A DNA stretch of 64,000 nucleotides, taken from contig CALQLO010000011.1 in NCBI GenBank assembly GCA_943331445.1, forward strand, positions 1 to 64,000, given 5' to 3'. The DNA is from Akkermansia muciniphila (GTDB lineage: Bacteria; Verrucomicrobiota; Verrucomicrobiia; Opitutales; UBA953). Made by a program: the position numbers and the translations under genes. The notes beneath the pieces were generated by a model, which worked only from the letters and a program-made list of their open reading frames with translations, searched no databases and was not told where the DNA came from. This document shows, one piece after another, positions 8,045 through 17,797 of the stretch. Position 1 is the stretch's first letter. Each line of letters starts with the position of its first letter.

Positions 8045-8923
8045 ATGCCTAAGGGACTCCGCGAGATCCGTAACCGAATTAAATCGGTTAAGAGCACCGG
8101 CCAGATCACTCGGGCGATGCAGCTCGTCGCATCTTCGAAGATGAAGCGCGCCCAGGATTCGGCTCGTGCCGGTCGCGCTTATGCCGAATTGCTCGGCGAG
8201 ATTCTCGATACCGCCCAGTCCAAGGTCGGCGATTTCACGCACCCGTTGCTCACCAAGCGCGAGGTCAAGGTCCGCGGCATTCTGCTCGTCACTCCCGATA
8301 AGGGTATGGCGGGCGCACTGAACGGCAACCTAGTCCGCCTGGCCGCTGAGCAGAAGGATGCGGTGTTTGTTTGCATCGGTCGTAAGGGCGCTCAGGCGCT
8401 CGCCCGCTCCGGCCGCAAGGTCCTCGCAGATTTCCCGGTCACCGACCGTGCTAATTTCAACGAAGTCCGCCCCGCCGCAGAATACCTACTCAAGGCTTTT
8501 AGTGATGGCGTGGTCGACACGGTCGAAGTCCTCTTCGCCCACTTTAAGAACACGATGGTGCAGGCTCCCCGCGTCCAGCAGCTCCTGCCCGCCGATAGCC
8601 TCGTCAACCAGGCACGCGACTTCCGCGCCAAACTCGGCTTGCCCGAGCCCAAGCTCGACGAGGATGAGCGCGACATGATTTTCGAACCTTCCGCCGGGGC
8701 CATCCTCAACGAGTTGCCTGCCCTCTTCTTTAAGCAGGCCGTCTATCAGGCGGTCCTCGAAGCCAAGGCTTCTGAATTCAGCGCGCGTATGGTCGCCATG
8801 AAGGCCGCCACCGACAACGCCAAGAAAATCGCCGCCGCGCTTTCGCTCGAATATAATAAGGCCCGTCAGGCCGCGATCACCCAGGAAATCCTGGAGCTCA
8901 CCGCCGGCGCCGCCGCCCAGTAA
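8045..8923 (+). CDS. atpG: ATP synthase F1 subunit gamma
   Basis: A 292-residue central rotor shaft. The N-terminal helix motif LREIRNRIKSVKSTGQITRAMQLVASSKM and the C-terminal helix MKAATDNAKKIAAALSLEYNKARQAAITQEILEL that pair into the coiled-coil shaft are both intact, and the middle Rossmann-like domain (DKGMAGALNGNL) fits. Normal length. Lies 36 bases after atpA and 27 before atpD. Confidence 0.96.
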   Translation: MPKGLREIRNRIKSVKSTGQITRAMQLVASSKMKRAQDSARAGRAYAELLGEILDTAQSKVGDFTHPLLTKREVKVRGILLVTPDKGMAGALNGNLVRLAAEQKDAVFVCIGRKGAQALARSGRKVLADFPVTDRANFNEVRPAAEYLLKAFSDGVVDTVEVLFAHFKNTMVQAPRVQQLLPADSLVNQARDFRAKLGLPEPKLDEDERDMIFEPSAGAILNELPALFFKQAVYQAVLEAKASEFSARMVAMKAATDNAKKIAAALSLEYNKARQAAITQEILELTAGAAAQ

Positions 8924-10390
<1,467 letters not shown>

Positions 10391-10396
10391 GCCCAC

Positions 10397-10828
10397 ATGT
10401 CCCTTACGGTCGAAATCGTCACTCCTGATCGCCGCGCCTACGAAGGCCCGGCGGACAGCGTGACCCTGCCCACCGCCATGGGCAGCATCGGCATTCTGCC
10501 CGGCCACCTCCCAATCACTGCGATTATCGCCGCTGGCGAGATTATCGTGACGGTTGAAGGCAAGGTCACCCGCCTCGCCATCGACCAAGGCTTTGTGCGC
10601 GTCGTCGCCAACAAGGTCTCGGTCGTCACGGAAGCGGCGATTGATGAAGCCAAGATTGATTTGAAGGCCGTCGAGAATGCCGAAGCCCGCGCCCGTGAGG
10701 CTGTCGAGGCTGCGCGTGGCCAAAAGGATATCGACCCGGTCGAGATCGCAAAGATGGAGCAGATTCTCCGCTTTGCCCTCGTACAGCGCCTGGTGAAGGG
10801 TCGCTCCTCGCCGGGACTGTCGGAATAA
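10397..10828 (+). CDS. atpC: ATP synthase F1 subunit epsilon
   Basis: A 143-residue subunit of the rotor foot that couples gamma to the c-ring and can inhibit ATP hydrolysis. The N-terminal beta-sandwich (LTVEIVTPDRRAYEG, GSIGILPGHLPI) is strongly conserved; the C-terminal part forms two helices (about residues 90-135). It closes the atpBEFHAGDC operon, 6 bases after atpD. A hairpin 30 bases downstream may end the transcript. Confidence 0.94.
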   Translation: MSLTVEIVTPDRRAYEGPADSVTLPTAMGSIGILPGHLPITAIIAAGEIIVTVEGKVTRLAIDQGFVRVVANKVSVVTEAAIDEAKIDLKAVENAEARAREAVEAARGQKDIDPVEIAKMEQILRFALVQRLVKGRSSPGLSE

Positions 10829-10857
10829 TCCCCGATTTCGTTTAAAGTCATTTAAGC

Positions 10858-10893
10858 GGAACTTGCCCCTCTTCACGGAGCGGGCAGAGTTCC
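10858..10893 (+). terminator. Stem-loop after the ATP synthase operon
   Basis: GGAACTTGCCC (10858-10868) pairs with GGGCAGAGTTCC (10882-10893), an 11-bp stem with one bulged base. It lies between the atpC stop and the GTG start of the next gene, ending only 3 bases before that start. There is no U-run, so it may work as a weak terminator or as a structure that hides the start of the sugar-oxidation operon. The position at the boundary of two unrelated operons is the main support. Confidence 0.45.
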
Positions 10894-10896
10894 CTT

Positions 10897-11715
10897 GTGA
10901 TTAAAACTGCAATCACAGTCTCGCTCGTCGCCCAAGCCAAGGGCGGCCCGTTTGTCTTCTGGGATGGCCTCGAGAGCGCTTGTGCGACCTCGGCTCGCCT
11001 GGGCTTCGATGCCATCGAAATTTTTGCTCCCTCTGCGGCCTCCATCGACCGCCCGGCGCTCCATGCGCTCCTCAAGCAGCATGGCCTCTCCGTCGCGGCC
11101 TTCGGTACGGGCGGCGGGTGGCTGGTCCATAAGTGGCACCTCACGCACGCCGACCACGCCATTCGTCGTCAAGCCCGCGAGTTTATCCGCGAGATCATCG
11201 ACTTGGCCGGCGAATTCAAAGCCCCCGCCATCATCGGTTCGATGCAGGGCAAGGCTGAGGGTGAGGTCTCACGAGAGCAGGCGCTCATCTGGCTCGCCGA
11301 AGCGCTCGAAGATCTCGGCGCTCACGCCCAACAGTATGGCGTTCCCCTCCTTTACGAGCCGCTCAATCGCTACGAAACCAACCTGCTTAACCGTCAGCTA
11401 GATGCGGCCCAGTTCTTCGAGAAGCTGAAGACCGCCAACGTCAAACTCCTGTGCGACCTGTTCCACATGAACATCGAGGAGATTTCGAACGCGGGCACCC
11501 TGCGGGCCTGCGGCCGCCATGTCGGCCACGTGCATTTCGCGGATAGTAACCGCCGGGCCATCGGTTTTGGGCACACCGAGACCGCCTCCGTCATCGCCGC
11601 CCTGCAGGCGATTGATTTCAACGGCTATCTCTCCGGAGAGATCCTGCCATTACCAGACTCGGAAGCCGCCGCCGCGCAGACAATCAAAGCTATCCGCCAA
11701 CACTTACCCCGCTAA
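10897..11715 (+). CDS. Sugar-phosphate isomerase/epimerase-like TIM-barrel protein
   Basis: A 272-residue protein of the xylose-isomerase-like TIM-barrel superfamily (hydroxypyruvate isomerase, tagatose epimerase and relatives). Metal-site segments are seen as LLYEPLNRYETNLLN (Glu near residue 152), LCDLFHMNIEE (Asp/His), GHVHFADSNRR and a late glutamate in YLSGEILPLP. It starts the five-gene sugar-oxidation operon, so it probably isomerises or epimerises a sugar or sugar acid of that pathway; the exact substrate cannot be read. The GTG start has no Shine-Dalgarno sequence and sits right behind a hairpin. The next gene starts 4 bases after the stop. Confidence 0.75.
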   Translation: MIKTAITVSLVAQAKGGPFVFWDGLESACATSARLGFDAIEIFAPSAASIDRPALHALLKQHGLSVAAFGTGGGWLVHKWHLTHADHAIRRQAREFIREIIDLAGEFKAPAIIGSMQGKAEGEVSREQALIWLAEALEDLGAHAQQYGVPLLYEPLNRYETNLLNRQLDAAQFFEKLKTANVKLLCDLFHMNIEEISNAGTLRACGRHVGHVHFADSNRRAIGFGHTETASVIAALQAIDFNGYLSGEILPLPDSEAAAAQTIKAIRQHLPR

Positions 11716-11719
11716 GACC

Positions 11720-12166
11720 ATGCTCAAGCACCAGCTCATCCATCCTAAGATCAACGAAGTGCTCGGCCGCGCCGGCCACCACTCGGTGATCCTCATCGCT
11801 GACGGTAACTATCCGGTTTGGGGCAAGAAGGGCCCGAACGCCGAGCTGGTCTCACTCAATCTCTCCCCAGGTATCCCGACCGTCGCCCAGGTGCTCCGCG
11901 CGGTGCTCAGTGCCGTGCCAGTCGACGCCGTCAATACGATGGGGATCCCGGCCGATGACTCGTACGCCCAGAAGGGTGAGCCGCCCGTCTGGGCCGAGTT
12001 CCGCCAGGAAGTGAAGGCCGCCGGCCTGAAACTCGAGCTACAGCCGATCCTGAAGTGGGATTTCTATAAGGCTGTCGAATCTGCTGACCACATCCTCACC
12101 ATCCAGACTGGCGACCAGGCCCTCTGGGGCAATGTGCTCCTCACCGTCGGTTGCCGCACGGCCTAA
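11720..12166 (+). CDS. RbsD/FucU-family sugar mutarotase
   Basis: A 148-residue member of the RbsD/FucU family, which speeds interconversion of alpha and beta anomers of L-fucose or D-ribose. It opens MLKHQLIHPKINEVLGRAGH, with the family histidine (GRAGHHSVILIADGNYP), and ends with LTIQTGDQALWGNVLLTVG, matching FucU (140 residues). The DGNYP segment and the longer C-terminus favour FucU over RbsD. Its neighbour is an aldose 1-dehydrogenase that would need a particular anomer, which makes a supporting role in L-fucose or L-galactose oxidation likely (inference). The ATG at 11720 was chosen because it gives the family N-terminus. Confidence 0.85.
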   Translation: MLKHQLIHPKINEVLGRAGHHSVILIADGNYPVWGKKGPNAELVSLNLSPGIPTVAQVLRAVLSAVPVDAVNTMGIPADDSYAQKGEPPVWAEFRQEVKAAGLKLELQPILKWDFYKAVESADHILTIQTGDQALWGNVLLTVGCRTA

Positions 12167-12177
12167 ATTTTCGCATC

Positions 12178-13110
12178 ATGAAGACCCGACCCCTCGGTAA
12201 GACCGGGATTAATCTCCCTATCCTTAGCTTCGGCGCCTCGTCGCTTGGCCAGGAATTTCGTAGCGTCGCCCTCGAAGATGCTTTGAAATCCGTCCACGTC
12301 GCTCTCGACTGCGGCCTCAACTTCATCGACACCTCGCCTTTCTACGGACGTGGCATTTCCGAAGTACTCCTAGGGGTCGCCCTCCGCGGTGTCCCGCGTG
12401 ATAGTTATACGCTCAGCACCAAGTTGGGTCGTTACGACCTCACGCACTTCGACTTCTCGGCGAAGCGCGTCGCGGAAAGTATCGATGTCTCCTTGCACCG
12501 CCTTGGCACTGATCACCTCGACATCATCCTCTGTCACGACATCGAATTCGTTCCGATGCAGCAGATCGTCGACGAGACCATCCCGGCTCTCCGCAAGGCG
12601 AAGCAGGCTGGCAAGGTGAAGGCCATCGGCTTCAGCGGCTACCCGCAGAAGATTTTCAAGTTCATCTGCGAGCAGACCGACGTCGACTGCGTGCTGAGCT
12701 ATAACCAGTACACGCTACAGAATACCCGCTTCGCCGATGAGACCGTGCCTTACCTGAAGGCAAAGGGTATCGGCGTGATGAATGCCGGCCCCTTTAGTGC
12801 CCGCCTACTCACCAACGCCCCTTTGCCTGCCTGGCTCAAGGAGCCAGAGACCGTGAAGGCCGCCGCCCGCGCCGCCGCCGCCCACTGCACGGCCAAGGGT
12901 AGCGACATCGCCAAGCTCGCCTTGCAGTTCTCCCTCATGAATGAGGACATCACCACCACGGTATCCGGTAGCGCGAACCCGATTAACATTCGCAACTGGG
13001 CCAAGTGGGCCGAGGAGCCAGTCGACCGTCAGTTGCTGGCCGAAGTCCTCCAGATTTTCGCACCCGTTAAGAACCTCGGGCACCTCGAAGGCCTTAAAGA
13101 AAATAACTAA
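12178..13110 (+). CDS. L-galactose/L-fucose 1-dehydrogenase-like aldo-keto reductase
   Basis: A 310-residue NAD(P)-dependent aldo-keto reductase with catalytic tetrad D51, Y56, K82 and H120 (ILCHDIEF). Along its whole length it resembles plant L-galactose dehydrogenase: FGASSLGQEF, FIDTSPFYG, TKLGRYDLTHFDFSAKRV, LHRLGTDHLDIILCHDIEF, and an end with APVKNL. That group and bacterial D-threo-aldose (L-fucose) dehydrogenases oxidise C1 of the sugar to the 1,5-lactone. A lactonase is two genes downstream and a mutarotase directly upstream, which fits sugar, lactone, acid. The ATG at 12178 is preferred over an upstream in-frame start inside fucU. Confidence 0.85.
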   Translation: MKTRPLGKTGINLPILSFGASSLGQEFRSVALEDALKSVHVALDCGLNFIDTSPFYGRGISEVLLGVALRGVPRDSYTLSTKLGRYDLTHFDFSAKRVAESIDVSLHRLGTDHLDIILCHDIEFVPMQQIVDETIPALRKAKQAGKVKAIGFSGYPQKIFKFICEQTDVDCVLSYNQYTLQNTRFADETVPYLKAKGIGVMNAGPFSARLLTNAPLPAWLKEPETVKAAARAAAAHCTAKGSDIAKLALQFSLMNEDITTTVSGSANPINIRNWAKWAEEPVDRQLLAEVLQIFAPVKNLGHLEGLKENN

Positions 13111-13114
13111 GCCG

Positions 13115-14143
13115 ATGAAAGCTATTCGCCTCGACCAGCCTCAACAGTTTGTCCGCATCGATATCCCGGAGCCGCCGGCTCCAGGGCCTGGCGAGGCCGT
13201 CGTGCGCGTGCACCGTATCGGCATCTGCGGGACGGATTACGGCGGTTACCTCGGCAAGATGCCTTTCTACTCTTACCCGCGCATTCCGGGCCACGAGCTC
13301 GGGGTGGAGGTCCTCTCCGTTGGTGCCGGCGTTACGAATGTGAAGCCGGGTGACCGTTGCTCAGTCGAGCCGTACATCAATTGCCAGCAGTGTTATAGCT
13401 GTCGCCGTGGGTATACTAATTGCTGTGAAAAGCATCTTACACTGGGGGTAATGTGCGATGGCGGTATGGCGGAGAAATTCCTGCTACCTGCCCGCAAACT
13501 CCATATCTCCACCAAACTCTCCTATGATCAGCTCGCCTTGGTCGAGACGCTTGCCATCGGCTGCCATGCCGTGGATCGGGCGGCACCAAAGCCCGGCGAG
13601 ACCGTCCTCGTCATTGGCGCCGGCCCCATCGGGCTTTCAGCGGTCGAGTTCGTCAAGGTCGCGGGCGCCAAGTGCGTCGTTATGGATATGAATGCGGACC
13701 GTCTGAAGTTCTGCACCGATGTGATGAAGGTGGATGCGGTCATTCAAGCCAAGGGCGATGGCTCCGAAGTCGCCGCACTGGCCGCCCTCACCAATGGCCA
13801 GTTAGCCGACGTCGTGATCGACGCCACGGGTAGCAACAAGTCGATGGTGGCCTGCTTCGCCTATGCGACCTTCGCGGGCCGCGTGGTCTATGTGGGCATT
13901 ACGCAGCAGGAACTCACCTTCCCACACGCGCCCCACCTACATCGCCGTGAGCTGACCATCATGGCCAGCCGCAATGCACTTTCGAAGGACTTCGCCCGCA
14001 TCATCAAGTTAATCGAAGACGGCGTGATCGATACCAAGCCTTGGATTACGCACCATGCGAAGTTTGACGACATGATCGCGACCTTCCCGACTTGGTTGAA
14101 GCCGGAGACTGGCGTCATCAAGGCAATCGTCGACGTGGTCTAA
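13115..14143 (+). CDS. Zinc-dependent alcohol/polyol dehydrogenase (MDR family)
   Basis: A 342-residue medium-chain dehydrogenase. Catalytic zinc ligands C38 (GICGTD) and H60-E61 (PGHELG) are present, and the structural zinc lobe has four cysteines at 90, 93, 96 and 104. The NAD-binding loop is VIGAGPIGLSAVEF. Relatives include sorbitol, threonine and L-gulonate/galactonate 5-dehydrogenases. It lies 4 bases after the aldo-keto reductase and 4 before the lactonase, so it acts in the same pathway, perhaps oxidising a hydroxyl of the sugar acid (inference). Its substrate cannot be fixed from sequence. Confidence 0.82.
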   Translation: MKAIRLDQPQQFVRIDIPEPPAPGPGEAVVRVHRIGICGTDYGGYLGKMPFYSYPRIPGHELGVEVLSVGAGVTNVKPGDRCSVEPYINCQQCYSCRRGYTNCCEKHLTLGVMCDGGMAEKFLLPARKLHISTKLSYDQLALVETLAIGCHAVDRAAPKPGETVLVIGAGPIGLSAVEFVKVAGAKCVVMDMNADRLKFCTDVMKVDAVIQAKGDGSEVAALAALTNGQLADVVIDATGSNKSMVACFAYATFAGRVVYVGITQQELTFPHAPHLHRRELTIMASRNALSKDFARIIKLIEDGVIDTKPWITHHAKFDDMIATFPTWLKPETGVIKAIVDVV

Positions 14144-14147
14144 AGCC

Positions 14148-14975
14148 ATGCGCCTCGACGCCCACCAGCATTTCTGGTCGTACGACGCGGCGCAATACCC
14201 ATGGATTCCGCCGGGCTCCCCGTTGCATCGCAGCTGGCTGCCGGATGATTTAGCCGCCTTGCAAAAACCGCTTGGCTTCGATGGCTCCATCGCTGTCCAG
14301 GCACGTCAAGTGATCGAGGAGTCCGATTGGCTACTGGGCCTAGCAGATAAGCACGCCAACGTGAAGGGCGTCGTCGGCTGGGTTGATCTGCGTTCCGATC
14401 GTGTCGAGGTTGACCTCGCGCGACTGGCGCAGCACCCGAAATTCGTCGGTGTGCGTCACGTCGTGCAGGAAGAACCGGATGACAATTTCATGCTCGGTAA
14501 GGAATTCCAGAGCGGCATTGCCAAGCTCCAGGCCTATGGCCTGACCTACGACATCCTCATCTATCCGCAACAACTCGCGGCCGCCATTCGCCTCGCGGAA
14601 AATTTCCCCCAACAACCCTTCGTACTCGATCACATCGCTAAGCCGATGATTAAGGATGGCACGATGGAGCCATGGAAGACGCAGATGCGTCGCCTGGCCC
14701 GGCTGCCCAACGTTCACTGTAAAGTCTCTGGCATGCTGACTGAAGCCGATCATCAAAATTGGAAGCCCGAGCAGTTCCGGCCCTATCTTGATGCAGTGTT
14801 TGCAGCATTCAGCCCATCTCGCCTAATGTATGGCTCGGATTGGCCGGTGTGCCTGTTCGCGGCAACTTACGAGCAGAGCTTCCGTCTCGTCGACGACTAT
14901 GCCCGCAGCTTAACGCCCACGGAGCGGGACGGACTCTTCGGTGCCAACTGCCAAAAGTTTTACTTCCGTCGCTGA
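14148..14975 (+). CDS. Sugar lactonase, amidohydrolase family (L-fucono-lactonase-like)
   Basis: A 275-residue metal-dependent hydrolase of the COG3618 amidohydrolase group, which contains L-fucono-1,5-lactonase and L-rhamnono-lactonase. The metal-binding start is LDAHQHFW (H6, H8), followed by GWVDLRS, HVVQEEPDDNFM, VLDHIAKP (His) and the late Asp in LMYGSDWPV. It would open the lactone made by the neighbouring dehydrogenase. It is the last gene of the operon; no sugar-acid dehydratase or aldolase is present nearby, so the rest of the pathway must be elsewhere. Its end is 2 bases from the stop of the convergent gene, and CGCTGACCTCAGCG, a short palindrome, spans the junction. Confidence 0.85.
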   Translation: MRLDAHQHFWSYDAAQYPWIPPGSPLHRSWLPDDLAALQKPLGFDGSIAVQARQVIEESDWLLGLADKHANVKGVVGWVDLRSDRVEVDLARLAQHPKFVGVRHVVQEEPDDNFMLGKEFQSGIAKLQAYGLTYDILIYPQQLAAAIRLAENFPQQPFVLDHIAKPMIKDGTMEPWKTQMRRLARLPNVHCKVSGMLTEADHQNWKPEQFRPYLDAVFAAFSPSRLMYGSDWPVCLFAATYEQSFRLVDDYARSLTPTERDGLFGANCQKFYFRR

Positions 14976-14977
14976 CC

Positions 14978-16267
14978 TCAGCGTACGTCGGTGAGCTTCA
15001 CCGGCTTGAAAAGCCAGCCCTTGGCCTCCATGTCGATGTTCGGCACTTCTGCGTTCCCATTGGCAATTTCGGCAGGGAGGGGGGTGTCGGCGAAGCGCAC
15101 AAGCTTGAGCCCAGTGCCTTTGCCGGCGGCATCTGCCACTTCAAAGAAAAGGTAGGCGTTAAAAAGGCCGCCGGGCGTTTCGCCGATGACAATTTCGATC
15201 GGCACGTTTTGTCCGGCCGTTGCATTGAGCCAGGGACCGCAGCGCAGCGGCTTACCTAGTTTGGACGGCTTGGTTTCTTCGTATTTTTGCTTACCGAAGT
15301 CTGGGTAGACATTTTTGTCGCCCGTGATGGGCTGTTCGTAGCCGGAATCCAGGACGACGCGTCCGCCCCATCGCACACACAGGAAGTCATCGCCCATGCC
15401 TACAAACCGGAATCGGGCGGTCTGGGGCATCTTCACCGCACCTTTATAATGGGCGATCCAGCGTGAAGGCTTGACGATTTTTTCCACCCCGTAGGCCTTC
15501 GGGCCGACGTCTGCGGGCATGACTGGGATAAAGATTTGAGCGGCCCACAGCGTGTCCGGAGCTCGATATTTATCCGCGAGCGAGGATACCCCCCAGCGTC
15601 TTAAGACCAAAAACTCCCGCACCTCTTTACGGTAAGCCTCAATGGCCGGGCCGTTGGACTTTGCTCCACCGTTAAGCGGGTCTCCCATCGCGGCGGATGG
15701 CTTGCCGTCCTTGGTTTGTTTGAAGTCGTAGAAGGTGCCGACGATGCCAAAGTTCTCACCGATGCCGCCTTTGGCGCCGAAGATAGACACGAAGTTTTTG
15801 CCGCCCCCGATGCCCAGCCCTTTGCCCGTGCCGACCCCGCCACCGCTGCCGCCGCCGAAGCCCTTAGAGTTGCCGCCGGCCGCGCCCCCGCCCGTGAGCA
15901 TGGAGGCCGTGGTCGTTGGTAGGCTGGCGACTGCGATAGCGGCACTGGCGCTCTTGGAGGTGATGCGGGAATTGGCCTTTGTCAGGTTCTTGAGATTCTT
16001 AGGCTGCAGCCGGGTCTTATATTCCTTCGCTTTGGGGCCGCCGTTACCGCCGCCAGCCCCGGTGCTGAAAGACTCCGGGTCTTTTTTAGCCGCGTTCTCG
16101 GTGATCGTGGAAACAACCCAGACGACCGCGACGGCGATCAGCCCGAGGTGGATGAGAATGGACATGGCCAAGCCCTCTCCGCCCAGCCGGCGCCAAATGG
16201 ATCGCTGCGGTCGAGAGAGGGGGAGCTGAGTTGCCTCAGCAGGTGGAATGTCCAAGGGTTCGGACAT
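14978..16267 (-). CDS. Membrane-anchored glycine-rich protein of unknown function
   Basis: A 429-residue protein I cannot assign. Order: short proline-rich cytoplasmic head (1-30), one membrane helix (about 36-55, LAMSILIHLGLIAVAVVWVV), a Gly-rich linker (about 70-160 with repeated GGG and GGxG runs), then a folded domain (160-425). The layout resembles TonB/TolA-type energy transducers. The folded part, with FYDFKQTKDGKPS and RFRFVGMGDDFLCVRWGGRVVLDSG, vaguely resembles a PA14-like carbohydrate-binding fold; both likenesses are impressions, not matches. The ATG at 16267 (MSEPLDI) is preferred to a GTG 8 codons upstream. It is convergent with the lactonase and divergent from slyX, so probably its own transcript. 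Confidence 0.75.
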   Translation of the reverse strand: MSEPLDIPPAEATQLPLSRPQRSIWRRLGGEGLAMSILIHLGLIAVAVVWVVSTITENAAKKDPESFSTGAGGGNGGPKAKEYKTRLQPKNLKNLTKANSRITSKSASAAIAVASLPTTTASMLTGGGAAGGNSKGFGGGSGGGVGTGKGLGIGGGKNFVSIFGAKGGIGENFGIVGTFYDFKQTKDGKPSAAMGDPLNGGAKSNGPAIEAYRKEVREFLVLRRWGVSSLADKYRAPDTLWAAQIFIPVMPADVGPKAYGVEKIVKPSRWIAHYKGAVKMPQTARFRFVGMGDDFLCVRWGGRVVLDSGYEQPITGDKNVYPDFGKQKYEETKPSKLGKPLRCGPWLNATAGQNVPIEIVIGETPGGLFNAYLFFEVADAAGKGTGLKLVRFADTPLPAEIANGNAEVPNIDMEAKGWLFKPVKLTDVR

Positions 16268-16402
16268 GGGCGGTAGAGTAGGGGATACCACCTAGGCCTC
16301 AATCAGCAAAACAGCTACCGCCGTCCGCTTAGCCCCAAGGCTTGGCGGAAAAATCACAGGGCGTGGGCTTGCCCCCTCCCTCCGCCTCCCCACCTTCCTC
16401 TG

Positions 16403-16606
16403 ATGGACTCCCGCCTGCACGAATTGGAAGAGCGTCTTACTTTTCTCCAGCGGCACGTTGAACAGCAGGATCGGGAAATCTTAGAACTCTCCAAGGAGGT
16501 CGCCAAGCTCTCCGACCGCCTCGCTCGCACGGAGGCTAAGATGGCCCAATCCGGAGATGCCGCCGACTCGAGCCCGCCGGCCGACGAGCGCCCGCCGCAT
16601 TGGTGA
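16403..16606 (+). CDS. slyX: SlyX family protein
   Basis: A 67-residue coiled-coil protein. Residues 1-47 are a heptad-like helix (RLHELEERLTFLQRHVEQQD, then LSKEVAKLSDRLA) and the end is PPADERPPHW; the closing PPHW/PPHY is the mark of the SlyX family. The family's role is unknown despite the old link to FKBP-type SlyD. It stands alone between a divergent gene and an uncharacterised membrane protein 68 bases downstream. Confidence 0.85.
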   Translation: MDSRLHELEERLTFLQRHVEQQDREILELSKEVAKLSDRLARTEAKMAQSGDAADSSPPADERPPHW

Positions 16607-16674
16607 GTCCGCCCCCCGGCGAAATTATTTGCCCGCGGGCACGCCGTTGATTTATTAAACAAGCACCCACCGCC

Positions 16675-17055
16675 ATGAACGAAAATCTGACTTATTGGGA
16701 ATATGGGATTTATTTCGCAGTGTCTTTGGCGGTGACCATCTGGGTCGGTCGGACACTCTTTCGGAGTGGTCGCCCCTTTTTGGTGGATGCGTTCCACGGC
16801 AATGAAACCATGGCCGACTCGGTCAACAATCTGCTGATTATCGGATTCTACCTCGTGAACACGGGCTTCATGTTGCTTTTCCTGAGCTCTAAGGATCATC
16901 CCACATCGGGTATCAAGGTCATCGAAGACCTCAGCCGCTCCGTGGGCGTCGTCGTTGTCGTCTTGGGGGTGATGCATTTTATTAATCTCATCGTGTTGAA
17001 TAAGCTGCGCACCTCCGCCGGATCTGCGGCCCCGCCCGCTTTGCCGCCGCGCTGA
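16675..17055 (+). CDS. Uncharacterised small membrane protein
   Basis: A 126-residue protein with about three membrane helices (near 10-28, 54-76 and 84-108) and a Pro/Ala tail. The segments GRTLFRSGRPFLVDAF and NNLLIIGFYLVNTGFMLLFL look like a conserved bacterial membrane family without a known role. I do not recognise a catalytic motif. It follows slyX by 68 bases and precedes the SRAP gene by 13, so it may share a transcript with either. Confidence 0.8.
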   Translation: MNENLTYWEYGIYFAVSLAVTIWVGRTLFRSGRPFLVDAFHGNETMADSVNNLLIIGFYLVNTGFMLLFLSSKDHPTSGIKVIEDLSRSVGVVVVVLGVMHFINLIVLNKLRTSAGSAAPPALPPR

Positions 17056-17068
17056 TTAATTCGGCAAT

Positions 17069-17770
17069 ATGTGCGGCCGCGTCACCCAGTTTTCACGCTG
17101 GGAAGAAATTGTTCGGAGCCTATCGGCGCCCATGGCTCCGCAGCCCGAGCGGTATAATATTTCACCCGGGACGCCGTTACTTTCCATCCGGCGGGAGCAG
17201 GGCGTCCTGCGCACCGAGGCTTTGTGGTGGGGCTTGGTACCGGCCTGGTCGGCCGATCCGGCGGAACCAGGCCACGCTAACGCCCGGGCCGAAGGTATCT
17301 TTGAGCGCCCAACTTTTCGGGAGGCGGCCCGCCAGCGGCGCTGCATCATCCCGATTGATGGCTATTACGAATGGAAGACCGAAGGTCGCCTCAAGGTGCC
17401 CTATTACTTTCGAGCGGCCGACGGCGGCCCGCTCGCGGTGGGGGGACTCTGGTCACTCCAATTAACCCCCGACGGGAAATCCCGCCGCACGCTTTGTTTG
17501 GTGACGGTCGCACCCAACCGTGAGGCTGGGGAAATCCACTCACGCATGCCACTGATACTTCCCTCCGCCGCTCGCCAAGAGTGGCTGACCGAGCGTGCCT
17601 TCACGCCCGAGGATTTTAGTCGCCTGGCGATGACGGCGCCCGAGCGCACCCTGTCGCTCCACCGTGTTTCGCCCGAGGTCAATCGGGTGGCCCACGACAG
17701 TGCCCAATTAATCACGCCTTTGGTCGGCGCCATGGATCAGCCGGACTTCTTCGGGGATTTGCTTGGCTAG
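17069..17770 (+). CDS. SRAP-domain abasic-site protein (YedK/HMCES family)
   Basis: A 233-residue SOS response-associated peptidase-like protein. Family members form a stable thiazolidine crosslink with abasic sites in single-stranded DNA, shielding them during replication. All key residues are visible: C2 (MCGRV), exposed after Met removal; N71 (ANARAEG), E101 (GYYEW) and H157 (EIHSRMP). Length is normal. It lies 13 bases after the membrane protein gene and 27 before the cupin gene. No LexA-type operator was recognised upstream. Confidence 0.93.
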   Translation: MCGRVTQFSRWEEIVRSLSAPMAPQPERYNISPGTPLLSIRREQGVLRTEALWWGLVPAWSADPAEPGHANARAEGIFERPTFREAARQRRCIIPIDGYYEWKTEGRLKVPYYFRAADGGPLAVGGLWSLQLTPDGKSRRTLCLVTVAPNREAGEIHSRMPLILPSAARQEWLTERAFTPEDFSRLAMTAPERTLSLHRVSPEVNRVAHDSAQLITPLVGAMDQPDFFGDLLG

Positions 17771-17797
17771 TCGTGGTCTTTTCGACAGACCTTTCGC

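Noticed and set aside
14969-14983. Bidirectional terminator at the junction of the lactonase gene and its convergent neighbour
   Set aside because: The palindrome has only about six base pairs with a two-base loop and no U-run, so it is too weak to list as a terminator.
16354-16977. Antisense frame over slyX and the following membrane protein gene
   Set aside because: It covers two plausible genes on the other strand and has no motif or start signal.
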